DNA of 64,000 bases from V1-33 sp039795165 (GTDB taxonomy: Bacteria; Verrucomicrobiota; Verrucomicrobiia; Verrucomicrobiales; V1-33), in contig JBDKER010000002.1 of assembly GCA_039795165.1 (NCBI GenBank), positions 62,001 to 126,000 of the forward strand. Reading direction: 5' to 3'. The position numbers and the translations under genes were made by a program. A model generated the notes under the pieces. That model made no database searches. It was not told the DNA's origin and saw only the letters and a program-made list of their open reading frames with translations. Every line of letters begins with the position of its first letter. Position 1 is the first letter of the stretch. Positions 24,301 to 32,210 of the stretch are shown piece after piece.

Positions 24301-25951
24301 CCTGGAATTTGTCCGTGCCGGTGGGGTCGTTCGGATTGAAGAATTCGATGGAGGCCGGGATTTCCGTGGGAGTGATGCGGCCGTTGCAGTAGATGCCTGT
24401 GGTGAAGTTGAAGAGGTCGTTGTTGCGGGCGGCGAGGCTGATAACGGGGAAGGATTCTGTTAGCGCGGGCACCATGCTCGTGGCGTAGGCCGGGTCGGTG
24501 GCGACGGCCTGATCCATGCCGTAGTCCGCCGTGACGATGGGACCGGTGAAGGTGCCATTGGTGTAATTGTACTGGTTGCCCCATGTACTCGGGAATCCGC
24601 TCGGCGACGATGACTGCGAAGCCACCTGCGCAGGAAAGACATAGGTATGGGTTTTGGCGACCGACGGTGCCCAGCCGGGCCGGAACGCCGCCGCGCGGAG
24701 GACCGTGGTGGCCGAAATCGTGATCGGTTCTGCGTAGAGATTGCTCGATTCCGTGGGCGGCGACGAATCGGTCGTGTAGCGGATCGTGGCTGCTTCGGTT
24801 TTGGTGGTCAGGCTGACTGTGAAGGGGGCTGTGTGGAAGCCGCGTTTGATGCTGAAGTCCGGCGCGTCCGTGAACCCGGCCACGGTGGGTGGGGTGTTCG
24901 GTTTTCCCGGGGTGGGAATGATGAGGTATCCGGTGGGTGGGGCACCGTCGCGGATTTCGCGGGTGACGATGATTTCCGGGACGATGAGGATATCGGAGCT
25001 TGCGGTGCTCTGATTGAGCGCGTGGATGGCGAGGAGGTTCTGGCCATTGGTGAGGAGAGACAATTGGCCAGTGATGTCGATGTCCTGGGGAATGACGGCA
25101 TCGGTATCCGCGCGCACCGCGGTCGCTGTCTGATTGAAGAGCGGATTGGCAGGCGAGTTGGTGGCCGCCGGAGTCGGTGGATTGAGCCGCGTTCCATTGA
25201 GCCATGCGGCAAAGCCATCCTCCCAGCGCATGCGGAGCGTCACGCTGGTGATGCCCGCCGTGTTCGCGAGGGAAAACGGCAGCCTGATGAAGCAACCCGG
25301 ACGCAGATTGAACATGAGCGATTCCACATTCCCTCCTTCGCCGATGAGCGGGGTGAAATCGGTGGGCGTGAGGGTGCGGTCGTAGCCGATCCCGGTTTTG
25401 GCGGCACGCCATGCGGAATCGTCGAACGCAGGCAATTGCCAATCCGCGATGGCTGCGGTCGGGACGGTGAGGCGGCAGTCGGCTCCCGGGACCATCGGTG
25501 TGAGCGTTTCCACGGCATAGGCGCTGCCCCACGAGCGGTCGTCCGGTTGTTCCGGGTAGTCCCGATATTCCGTGAGCGGCTTGCCGCGTGCCGTGAACAG
25601 AGCGAGATAGCCACCGGCCGCGGAAAGCCGGAAATTCGTGTGCAGCGGAGCCGCCGGGTTTGCCCGGTCCTTGCTGGAGGCCCAGACAAGCAGATAGGAT
25701 CCCGGAGCCAGCGTCGCGTCGGGCAGGATCCATTTGCGTGGATTGGCTGGGTTGTCCGTGAGGCTGAGGCCGGCCAGCGACGCCGGACTGCTGCCGTCGT
25801 TGCGCAGTTCGATCCAGTCCGAGCGGTCGCCATCTTCGTCTCGGATGGTATCCTGATTGGACGCCTGAAATTCCGAAATGACCACACCGGCATGCGTGGT
25901 GGCGAGGAAGGCGCAGACCGGAAAAAGTCGGAAGCAGGCGGCGAGTTTCAT
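21359..25951 (-). CDS. CotH kinase-family exoprotein with two lamin-tail domains
   Basis: A 1530-aa secreted protein; start taken at MKLAACFRLFPVCAFLATTHA, a good signal peptide 10 codons into the open frame. Order: lamin-tail domain (VVISEFQASN...WIELRN, about 22-130), jelly-roll module, chitobiase-like C-terminal domain (TIRYTTDSSPPTE), a CotH-type kinase-like domain (LRMHGGNAP, KKPFRVYFRKKYG, KLQLRPGGHDGW, YINGLYWGVYDLHE, about 560-880), a second chitobiase-like segment (IYYTVDGSDP), another jelly-roll module, a second lamin-tail domain (LTISEFSYNP...FIELLN) and a Pro/Asp C-terminal beta domain. CotH proteins of Bacillus phosphorylate spore-coat proteins. The verrucomicrobial multi-domain forms have no assigned substrate. 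Probably cell-surface or extracellular. Confidence 0.88.
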   Translation of the reverse strand: MKLAACFRLFPVCAFLATTHAGVVISEFQASNQDTIRDEDGDRSDWIELRNDGSSPASLAGLSLTDNPANPRKWILPDATLAPGSYLLVWASSKDRANPAAPLHTNFRLSAAGGYLALFTARGKPLTEYRDYPEQPDDRSWGSAYAVETLTPMVPGADCRLTVPTAAIADWQLPAFDDSAWRAAKTGIGYDRTLTPTDFTPLIGEGGNVESLMFNLRPGCFIRLPFSLANTAGITSVTLRMRWEDGFAAWLNGTRLNPPTPAATNSPANPLFNQTATAVRADTDAVIPQDIDITGQLSLLTNGQNLLAIHALNQSTASSDILIVPEIIVTREIRDGAPPTGYLIIPTPGKPNTPPTVAGFTDAPDFSIKRGFHTAPFTVSLTTKTEAATIRYTTDSSPPTESSNLYAEPITISATTVLRAAAFRPGWAPSVAKTHTYVFPAQVASQSSSPSGFPSTWGNQYNYTNGTFTGPIVTADYGMDQAVATDPAYATSMVPALTESFPVISLAARNNDLFNFTTGIYCNGRITPTEIPASIEFFNPNDPTGTDKFQEDIGLRMHGGNAPIDHPKKPFRVYFRKKYGVDRLRYPLFPGSPVEEFDKLQLRPGGHDGWAVPFGSADNDLAPHATYLRDRFLRQTELDMGRLSHRGRYVHLYINGLYWGVYDLHEVISSEFFASHQGGAEEDWDVYEHSNTSNPLFDVVEGTSTAMDNALALVRPATRAADPATYAAIQQIVPIDEFIDNLLVQMWGAQNDWMGPVFRGVPNVNLTDASRFFNKNWESGRRSRGPLPTAGLFWQTWDAEISMGNSLTQLVTFQRVSDFNHTLIGTPATEIPRAAGTPGPPAELWYALRRYNNDFRRRVSDRIQKHFFGTGALSRDAMQARLLMLRNQLDLPIVAESARWGDVNSGNPVVVTMTRNSHWRPEVDWLRDTYIATRQQTLLSQFSAIGMWPNVPAPTFSSDGGFVPAGFPLTMTSPDGTGTIYYTVDGSDPALAGAGTATVNLLADSPVRFKVPTANYPSNSWKNLPDPADIATWSVGTAALGFTNGDFSPHITTTVPGMLGVNPSLYARLPFTLTPELKSSITRLTLNLKYDDGAFVFLNGSTPLFRLNAPTTSPIFNAVATSARLDGDAVIPQSLDLTNQIATLSTDSPNLLALQGLNESTANPEFLLAAELIAEVRTPEQPTADAVAYAAPVPLATTGMVRARTLRNGTWSPLTEAYFVVGQPASAANLTISEFSYNPTVSATEASAGFSSSQFEFIELLNTSQDQVELSGCRFSDGIDFDFSSHSALQSLAPGQRLVIVSNPAAFAARHPRLTPAGQFQNATGLNNTRERLAMTAADGSTIFDFTYSDSPPWPKAADGQGYSLVLIRPESLPDPSVPSNWRASGSINGAPGAADADSFAAWAERNGLPSDPQADSDGNGLAALTEYALAVTPSPTTTTGISSARFEMVTANGQSDTYLVLRFRRNRIADDVVIAPQYSTDATTWLPLTDEVGGRTVSADGTEEIAFRTPLPVSALDRAHVRIAVTPRN

Positions 25952-25983
25952 GGTGATGGAAGAACCGGAGTGAAGCTGCATCT

Positions 25984-26022
25984 AAAAAACGCCCCCGGTC
26001 TCCGCAGGGGAGAACCGGGGGC
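25984..26022 (-). terminator. Terminator after the 26100 PEP-CTERM gene
   Basis: On the minus strand GCCCCCGGTTCTCC pairs with GGAGACCGGGGGC and is followed by GTTTTTTAGA. The sequence resembles the terminator at 51796-51829, which also follows a PEP-CTERM gene. Confidence 0.85.
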
Positions 26023-26099
26023 TGAAATTATCTCTGCGGTGAGCAGAGACAGGACCAGGAAGTCCGTGGGACCTCGTCATGGCCGTGCACAGATGGGGT

Positions 26100-26795
26100 T
26101 CAGGCCCGCATGCGGCGGCGGCGCGCTGCCAGCCCGGCACTGCCGAGAGCAAGGAGACCGAGCCCGGATGGTTCCGGAATGGCGCCGGCCGCAATGCCGA
26201 CCCCGGGAACCGATTCGTAGGCCCACTCGTGCACCGTGATGGCCCGCGGCGTCGCGCTGTCGTTCGGTTCCACGGTAAGCCGCATCCAGGCAAAGTGCTG
26301 ATCTGCTCCCGCATTGAAGCGGACTCCGAGGTAGCCCGAATTCTGGCCGGCGAATGCCCACTGGCTGTTCGCGTAGCCCGGTCCGAATGCCATGCTGGCC
26401 ACATTGCCAGCAGCCTGCGTAAGCACAAGGAATCCTGCCGATCCATCAATGAGCGTACCCGCGGCGAGCCGGTCGGCATAGGGATACGTGATGATCTGGC
26501 CCATCACGGAAACGCTCGAACCCGCTTCCGCCGGAGCCACCACCATGGCCAGTGAACTGGGATCAATACGGGTGCGCAGCCGGAGGTCGTTGACCCCGTC
26601 CGAATTCAGATCGAAGGGAAAGAAGGCCGAGATGCCATTGTTCGGCGTCGTATCGACTAGGAACTGATTTCCGGCATTCACATAGACAATGGCGGCATTC
26701 GACGAAACCAGCGAGGCCGCCCCCACGGCGGCACCGGAGGAATACGAGGCTAGTCGGGAGAGCGAATTCTGCGGAAGTGTGCGGTTCTGCTTCAT
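26100..26795 (-). CDS. PEP-CTERM protein, unknown function
   Basis: A 231-aa exported protein. The N-terminal region (MKQNRTLPQNSLSRLASYSS, then AAVGAASLVSSNAAIVYV) resembles the leader of a verrucomicrobial PEP-CTERM subfamily whose central part binds calcium-like ligands (FPFDLNSDGVNDLRLRT). The C-terminus is a textbook tail: IPEPSG, hydrophobic LGLLALGSAGLA, then ARRRRMRA. Presumably sorted by an exosortase encoded elsewhere. It precedes, and is probably transcribed separately from, the CotH gene, because a strong terminator lies between them. Confidence 0.85.
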   Translation of the reverse strand: MKQNRTLPQNSLSRLASYSSGAAVGAASLVSSNAAIVYVNAGNQFLVDTTPNNGISAFFPFDLNSDGVNDLRLRTRIDPSSLAMVVAPAEAGSSVSVMGQIITYPYADRLAAGTLIDGSAGFLVLTQAAGNVASMAFGPGYANSQWAFAGQNSGYLGVRFNAGADQHFAWMRLTVEPNDSATPRAITVHEWAYESVPGVGIAAGAIPEPSGLGLLALGSAGLAARRRRMRA

Positions 26796-27213
26796 GATGC
26801 GTTGGCAGGAGAGTTGTTGGTTGAATCCGTGAAAGCTGGTCGGTTTTCACACGGGCGCTCCGCTTGCGGCTGAACTGCATGCGGCGCGACATGGAAAATA
26901 ATGCAGATTCCGCACCGCACAGGCAACATGATTCGGGGCCCCCAACCCCCAATAGGGTATCGGTCATTAAAGTGAACGGACTGAAAGAGCCGCCCGGCGG
27001 TGCCTGCCGCCATGCGTTCCCCGGGTCACGGGATGCCTCCATGGGAGCGCACTCGCCTGCAATGACATGGCAGTCCGGTCGAGCATGAATTATAATGTCT
27101 ATATGCGGACTTCAAAAAGATGCGGTAAAAATAAATATGATAGGAAGGGGCGGGGAGTCGGCCACTCACTGAAAATGGCTGCCGCGGAAAGGATGTGGGC
27201 GGGGTGAGCGTTC
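26796..27213. other. 418-bp divergent intergenic region
   Basis: It separates the PEP-CTERM gene (minus) from the three-domain fusion gene (plus). I see no gene. A TATAAT at 27091-27096 in an AT-rich patch (27085-27145) could be the -10 of the plus-strand gene, but no good -35 lies 17 bases before it (TGGCAG). A G/C-run block GGGGCCCCCAACCCCC at 26936-26951 has no assigned role. Confidence 0.4.
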
Positions 27214-29991
27214 ATGCTGCCCGTGTCTGCCAGTGAAGAACCGAGGAAGCGGCGCCGCATTCTGCTGATTGGGTGGGATGCGGCGGACTGGCAGCATATT
27301 GATCCACTGCTCGAGCGTGGGTTGATGCCGTCGCTGGCTGGGTTGCTGGCGCGTGGGGTGCGGGGCAATCTGGCGAGTCTGATGCCGATGGTATCGCCGA
27401 TGCTGTGGACGAGTGTGGTGACTGGGCGGACGGCGGATGAGCATGGGGTGCATGGGTTTGTGGAGGCGGATCCGGATGGGGTGGGGGTGCGTCCGTGGTC
27501 GGTGCTGTCGCGGCGGGGGAAGGCGATCTGGAATATACTGCATCGGGAGGGATGGCGCTGCAGTGTGGTGGGGTGGTGGGCGAGTCATCCGGCGGAGCCG
27601 CTGCGTGGGACGGTGGTGAGCAATCTGTTTCTGAATGCGAAGCCTGGGCGGGAGCCGGGGACGTGGAAGATGCCGGTGGGGGCGGTGCATCCTGCGGAGC
27701 GGGCGCGGGCCATGGCGCGGCTGCGGGTGCAGCCTGAGGAGATCACGGGGGATGATCTGATTGGATTTGTGCCGAGGCTGGCGGAAGTGGATCAGGATGG
27801 GGACCGGCGGTTGGATTCGCTGGCGCGGGTGCTTAGTGCGACGGCGTCGGTGCAGGCGGCGGCGACTGAGATCATGGAAACGGAGCCATGGGAATTCATG
27901 GGGGTGTATTTCGAGGGCATTGATTTGTTCTGCCATGGGTTCATGCCGTATCATCCGCCGCGGATGGTGCACATTGCGGAGCGGGACTATGGGATTTATT
28001 CCGGCGTGGTGGAGTCGGCTTACCGGTTTCACGACATGATGCTGGGGCGGCTGCTGGAATTGACGGATGAGGAAACGGTGGTGGTGTTGTGTTCCGACCA
28101 TGGGTTTCTGTCTGGGGCGAACCGGCCTTTGGGGGATCCGAATGATCCTGCGGGACCGACGGTGTGGCATCGGGAGTTGGGGATGCTGGTGATGGCGGGG
28201 CCGGGGATTGTGCGTGGTGGGGAAGTGCATGGGGCGAGTCTGCTTGATGTGACGCCGACCTTGCTGACGCTGTGCGGGCTGCCGTGCGGGCGGGACATGC
28301 CGGGGCGGCCGCTGCTGAGTGCGCTTGAGGGCATGGGTCCCCGGGATGTGCTGCCGCGGATTGCGAGTTGGGATGAAGTGGCTGGGGAAGATGGATCGCA
28401 TCCTGCGGGGACGGCCTTCGGGGCGAGCGGGGAAGATGCGGCGGAAGTGACGCGTCAGCTGGTGGCGCTGGGGTATGTGGAGGACAATGAAGGCGATGCG
28501 GAGAAGGCGGCATTGTCTGCGAAGCTGGAAGCCGACTACAATCTGGCGCAGGTGCATCTGTCGCGGGACCGGGCCGAGCGGGCCGTGCCCCTGCTCGAGA
28601 GTTGTCTGCTGGCGCGTCCGTGGGAATCGCGTTACATTCACCAGTTGGCGCATGCCTTGAACCGGGCGGATCGACCGCGTCAGACGGTGGAACTGCTGAT
28701 GGCAGCGTATCCTGAGAGTGATGCGGAGAAGCCGATGCCGGTGATTCGGCTGCTGCTGGCGCGGGCCCTGCTGGCATTGGGGGAGAAGGACGAAGCGTGG
28801 CGGCAGGCGTCGCTGGCGGCGCATGGATTGCCGATGATTGCCGGGGTTTGTGTGGAACTGGCAGAGATCTGTCTCGATCTGGGGAAACTGGATGCGGCTG
28901 GGCAGGCGGTGCGGCGGGCGCTGGCTCTTGAGGACGGCTGTGCTGCTGCGTGGCAGGTGCTGGCGGCCCTGCATTTGAGGAAACGGGAAGACGAGGATGC
29001 GCTCGAGGCCGGACTGGCTTCCGTCGAGAGATTGTGGCAGGCTGGGCGATCGCATTTTCTGATTGGGATGGCGCTGGTGCGGCTGGGGAGGGCAAGGGAA
29101 GCGAGGATTGCGTTCGAGCGGGCGGCAGCCATGCTTCCGAAGCATCCTGGACCGTGGCGGATGCTCGCGGTATTGCCCGGGGGCGAAGCAGCCGGAGAAT
29201 CGGCGGACGGAGAATTTGTGAGGGACGCTTGCCGGATGAAGGCGCGCATGCTGAGCCGGGCGGCGGCCATGGCTGGGGTGCAGCGGAGGAATGGGAATCC
29301 GTCCGTGCTGAGGGTGCCGATCCTGCCGCCCCCGTCGGCGCGGCGTGCGCAGGTGGATGGCGTGCGGCCGCCCAGCGATCGCTTTCATGCGCGCGAGGCA
29401 TCGGGCCGGACCCTGACGCTGGTCTCCGGACTGCCGCGGAGCGGGACTTCACTGATGATGCAGATGCTGGCGGCGGGGGGGATGGCTGTGCAGACCGATG
29501 GCGAGCGCGGGGCTGACGAAGACAATCCGGAAGGCTACTGGGAATGGGAAGCCGTGAAGCAGATCGGAACGAATCCGGCTGTGCTGGACGGGGAAGGATT
29601 GGAACGGAAGGCGATCAAGTGTGTGTCTGCGCATCTGCTGCGGCTGCCCGGGCATTTCCGTTACCGGGTCATCTTCATGCATCGTCCGGCCGGGGAAATT
29701 GCGCGGAGTCAGCAGAAAATGATCGAGCGGCGGGGCACGAAGGGGATGGACGGGAGCCTTGAGGAGATTGCGTCAGCGCTGGAACGTCACCGCGATGAAA
29801 CCCTTGCCTATGTGCGGAGTCATCCCCGCGCCTTCGATCTGCTGGAAATCGATTACCCTGCGCTGGTGGCCGATCCGGAAGCCGTGAGTGCTGCCCTGAT
29901 GGAATTTCTGGGGCCGGAACTGCTGCCCGAGGCCGGAAGGATGGCCGCGGTGGTGCGGCCCGATCTGTACCGGAACCGCAGTGTGCCGTGA
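27214..29991 (+). CDS. Alkaline phosphatase/phosphodiesterase-fold, TPR and sulfotransferase fusion
   Basis: A 925-aa protein with no signal peptide. Residues about 15-395 belong to the type I phosphodiesterase / nucleotide pyrophosphatase branch of the alkaline phosphatase superfamily: ILLIGWDAADW near the N-terminus (metal Asp), a PMVSPMLWTSVVTGR nucleophile region, then VVLCSDHGF with the late metal-binding Asp-His, and a C-terminal His context near HGASLLDVTPT. Residues about 430-690 are helical TPR-like repeats. Residues about 735-925 are a P-loop sulfotransferase domain with the PAPS-binding loop SGLPRSGTS (738-746) and FMHRP for the 3'-phosphate region. Each domain looks complete. One polypeptide would thus combine phospho- or sulfo-ester hydrolysis with sulfuryl transfer. 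Substrate unknown. Confidence 0.8.
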   Translation: MLPVSASEEPRKRRRILLIGWDAADWQHIDPLLERGLMPSLAGLLARGVRGNLASLMPMVSPMLWTSVVTGRTADEHGVHGFVEADPDGVGVRPWSVLSRRGKAIWNILHREGWRCSVVGWWASHPAEPLRGTVVSNLFLNAKPGREPGTWKMPVGAVHPAERARAMARLRVQPEEITGDDLIGFVPRLAEVDQDGDRRLDSLARVLSATASVQAAATEIMETEPWEFMGVYFEGIDLFCHGFMPYHPPRMVHIAERDYGIYSGVVESAYRFHDMMLGRLLELTDEETVVVLCSDHGFLSGANRPLGDPNDPAGPTVWHRELGMLVMAGPGIVRGGEVHGASLLDVTPTLLTLCGLPCGRDMPGRPLLSALEGMGPRDVLPRIASWDEVAGEDGSHPAGTAFGASGEDAAEVTRQLVALGYVEDNEGDAEKAALSAKLEADYNLAQVHLSRDRAERAVPLLESCLLARPWESRYIHQLAHALNRADRPRQTVELLMAAYPESDAEKPMPVIRLLLARALLALGEKDEAWRQASLAAHGLPMIAGVCVELAEICLDLGKLDAAGQAVRRALALEDGCAAAWQVLAALHLRKREDEDALEAGLASVERLWQAGRSHFLIGMALVRLGRAREARIAFERAAAMLPKHPGPWRMLAVLPGGEAAGESADGEFVRDACRMKARMLSRAAAMAGVQRRNGNPSVLRVPILPPPSARRAQVDGVRPPSDRFHAREASGRTLTLVSGLPRSGTSLMMQMLAAGGMAVQTDGERGADEDNPEGYWEWEAVKQIGTNPAVLDGEGLERKAIKCVSAHLLRLPGHFRYRVIFMHRPAGEIARSQQKMIERRGTKGMDGSLEEIASALERHRDETLAYVRSHPRAFDLLEIDYPALVADPEAVSAALMEFLGPELLPEAGRMAAVVRPDLYRNRSVP

Positions 29992-29996
29992 GGCTT

Positions 29997-30683
29997 TCAG
30001 GCCCGGGTGCGGACGCGGCGGCAGATTTCGCGGAGGGTGGATTCGACGGCTCCGTCGGCGGTGCGGAAGGAATCGCTGTCGATGGTGAGGGGGGCACCGA
30101 TCACGACGAGCGGGGCACCGTACTGTGGGCATTGCACGGCTTGTTCCAGCGAGAGGCCACCGACCGCCTGGACGGGGATGGTGACGGCGGCGACCACTTC
30201 GCGGAGATGGTCGAGCGGGCTGGGCATACGGTGTCCGGCGGCGGCGATGCCGCGGCGTTCATCGTATCCGGTGTGATGGACGATGAAGTCGCAGCCGAGG
30301 TCCTCGAGTTCGCGGGCGGCCGCCACCATGTCCGGGCAGGCCATGTTATCGCCCATGACCTTGACACCGAAATCGTGGCCGGCCTTGACGACGCACTTGA
30401 TGGTTTCGGGGTGGGCGCGGGCCATCACGACGACGTGGGTGGCTCCGGCTTTGGCCATCATTTCCGCTTCGAGGTAGCCCCCGTCCATGGTTTTGAGGTC
30501 GGCCACGATGGGGACGCCCGGGAAAGCGCTGCGGAGTGCGCGGACTCCGTGAAGGCCTTCCGCGAGGAGAAGGGGAGTGCCTGCTTCCAGCCAGTCGACG
30601 CCAGCACGCAGGGCCATGGCTGCGGTTTCGAGGGCTTCGTCGATATTCGTGAGGTCGAGCGAGATCTGGACGATGGGATCCAT
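29997..30683 (-). CDS. 3-hexulose-6-phosphate-synthase-like aldolase/decarboxylase
   Basis: A 228-aa protein of the OMP decarboxylase superfamily, from ATG 30683 (MDPIVQISLDLTN). It carries the family DxKxxD motif as VADLKTMDGG (about 59-68), preceded by WLEAGTPLLLAEGL (about 32-45), and later ELEDLGCDFIVHHTGYD, which is very like hexulose-6-phosphate synthases. Those enzymes condense formaldehyde with ribulose 5-phosphate, or run in reverse. The related keto-gulonate-phosphate decarboxylase is the main alternative. It begins 26 bp after the DUF1501 gene, as the last gene of an exoenzyme operon, which points to catabolism rather than pyrimidine synthesis. No phosphohexuloisomerase gene is adjacent. 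Confidence 0.72.
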   Translation of the reverse strand: MDPIVQISLDLTNIDEALETAAMALRAGVDWLEAGTPLLLAEGLHGVRALRSAFPGVPIVADLKTMDGGYLEAEMMAKAGATHVVVMARAHPETIKCVVKAGHDFGVKVMGDNMACPDMVAAARELEDLGCDFIVHHTGYDERRGIAAAGHRMPSPLDHLREVVAAVTIPVQAVGGLSLEQAVQCPQYGAPLVVIGAPLTIDSDSFRTADGAVESTLREICRRVRTRA

Positions 30684-30709
30684 GGCGGTGGTGGCGGCGG
30701 TTCGGGGAA

Positions 30710-32149
30710 TCAGGCGAGGATTTCGCGGATGACGTGTCCGTGGACGTCGGTGAGGCGGTAATCGCGGCCCTGGTGGTGGAAGGTGAGGCGTTCGTGATCG
30801 AAGCCCATGCAATGGAGGATGGTGGCCTGGATGTCGTGGACGTGGACGGGATTTTCCGCGACGTGGAAGCCGAGATCGTCCGTGCTGCCGTGGACTGTGC
30901 CTGGGCGGATGCCGCCACCTGCCATCCAGATCGAGAAGGCCTGTGGGTGGTGGTCGCGTCCCATGGCGCGGCCGAGCGAGGGATTGGTTTCGACCATGGG
31001 AGTGCGGCCGAATTCACCGCCCCAGACCACGAGGGTATCGTCGAGGAGACCGCGCCGTTTGAGGTCCGTGACGAGGGCCGCGCTGGCGCGGTCCGTGGCG
31101 GCGCAGTTGTTGCGGACATTGCCCGTGACATCCGAGTGCGCGTCCCAGCCTTCGTGGTAGATATTGATGAAGCGGACCCCGCGTTCGATCATGCGTCGGG
31201 CGAGGAGGCAGGCGCGGGCGAAATCCGCACGGGCCGGGTCGCATCCGTAGAGTTCGAGGGTTTCCTTCGATTCGCTGCGCAGGTCCATGAGGTCCGGGGC
31301 CGACGTCTGGAGCCTGAAGGCCATTTCGTAATTGGCTAGGCGCGTGGCGATTTCCGGGTCGCCATCCGCGGCGAGCCGGCGCTGATTGAGCGAAGCGATG
31401 AGGTCGAGCGTATCGCGCTGTGCTTTCGGGTCGACGCCATTCGGGCTGGCGACATTGAGAATGGGATCGCCCTGATTGCGGAAGCGGACGCCGGTGTACG
31501 TGGTGGGCAGGAATCCTGAATTCCAGAGCGCGGTGCCGCCCGAGATGCCGGCACCTGTGCTCATGACCACGAAGGCCGGCAGATTCTGGGATTCGGCACC
31601 GAGTCCGTAGAGGGCCCAGCTTCCCATGGACGGGCGGCCTGGCTGCGAGAAGCCCGTCTGGAAAAAGATCTGGGCGGGCGCGTGATTGAACTGGTCCGTG
31701 CGGCAGGATTTGATGAGGCAGATTTCGTCTGCGATTTTTGCAAGGTGCGGCAGTGTTTCCGAGAGTTCCATGCCCGATGCTCCGTGGCGGGAAAACTTGA
31801 AGCGCGGGCCGAGCACGGCGGCATCTGGCCGGATGAAGGCGTAGCGCTGGCCACCGATGACCGAGGGCGGCAGCGGCTTGCCTTCCAGTTTCGAAAGGGC
31901 TGGTTTGTTATCGAACAATTCCAGCTGGCTCGGAGCCCCGGCCATGAAGAGGTGGATGACCCGCTTCGCCTTCCCCGGGAACTGCGGGGGTCGCGCACTG
32001 ACCGCCGCTGTCGCGGAACCGATCAGCGATTCCGTGAGGAGGCCAGCGAAGGCCATTTTTCCGAGTCCGATGCCACAGTCGCGGAGGAAGTGGCGGCGGG
32101 AAACATCGATCGGGTGCGGGGCAGCAGTCATGGTATCGGATGGAAGCAT
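30710..32149 (-). CDS. Exported DUF1501 protein
   Basis: A 479-aa DUF1501 protein, related to the sulfatase/alkaline-phosphatase fold and abundant in PVC bacteria. It has a Tat-like leader (SRRHFLRDCGIGLGKMAFAG). Family landmarks: RVIHLFMAGAPSQLELFD, TDQFNHAPAQIFFQTG, LVVWGGEFGRTPM and GRDHHPQAFSIWMAGGG near the end. The biochemical role of the family is not established. It is usually paired with DUF1549/DUF1553 or dehydrogenase/cytochrome proteins, as here. The start may be the ATG at 32149 or 32131; neither has a strong ribosome site. It lies 61 bp after the dehydrogenase gene. Confidence 0.88.
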   Translation of the reverse strand: MLPSDTMTAAPHPIDVSRRHFLRDCGIGLGKMAFAGLLTESLIGSATAAVSARPPQFPGKAKRVIHLFMAGAPSQLELFDNKPALSKLEGKPLPPSVIGGQRYAFIRPDAAVLGPRFKFSRHGASGMELSETLPHLAKIADEICLIKSCRTDQFNHAPAQIFFQTGFSQPGRPSMGSWALYGLGAESQNLPAFVVMSTGAGISGGTALWNSGFLPTTYTGVRFRNQGDPILNVASPNGVDPKAQRDTLDLIASLNQRRLAADGDPEIATRLANYEMAFRLQTSAPDLMDLRSESKETLELYGCDPARADFARACLLARRMIERGVRFINIYHEGWDAHSDVTGNVRNNCAATDRASAALVTDLKRRGLLDDTLVVWGGEFGRTPMVETNPSLGRAMGRDHHPQAFSIWMAGGGIRPGTVHGSTDDLGFHVAENPVHVHDIQATILHCMGFDHERLTFHHQGRDYRLTDVHGHVIREILA

Positions 32150-32210
32150 CCCGGCGCAGAAGCGTGGCCTTCCGCGCCGGGGTTTCAGGAAGTACGGCAG
32201 ACGGGCGGGG

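Noticed and set aside
27166..29388. 740-aa minus-strand open frame opposite the phosphodiesterase-sulfotransferase fusion
   Set aside because: Composition (Arg, His, Pro, Gln) is typical of antisense to a GC-rich gene, and the plus strand has clear domain motifs.
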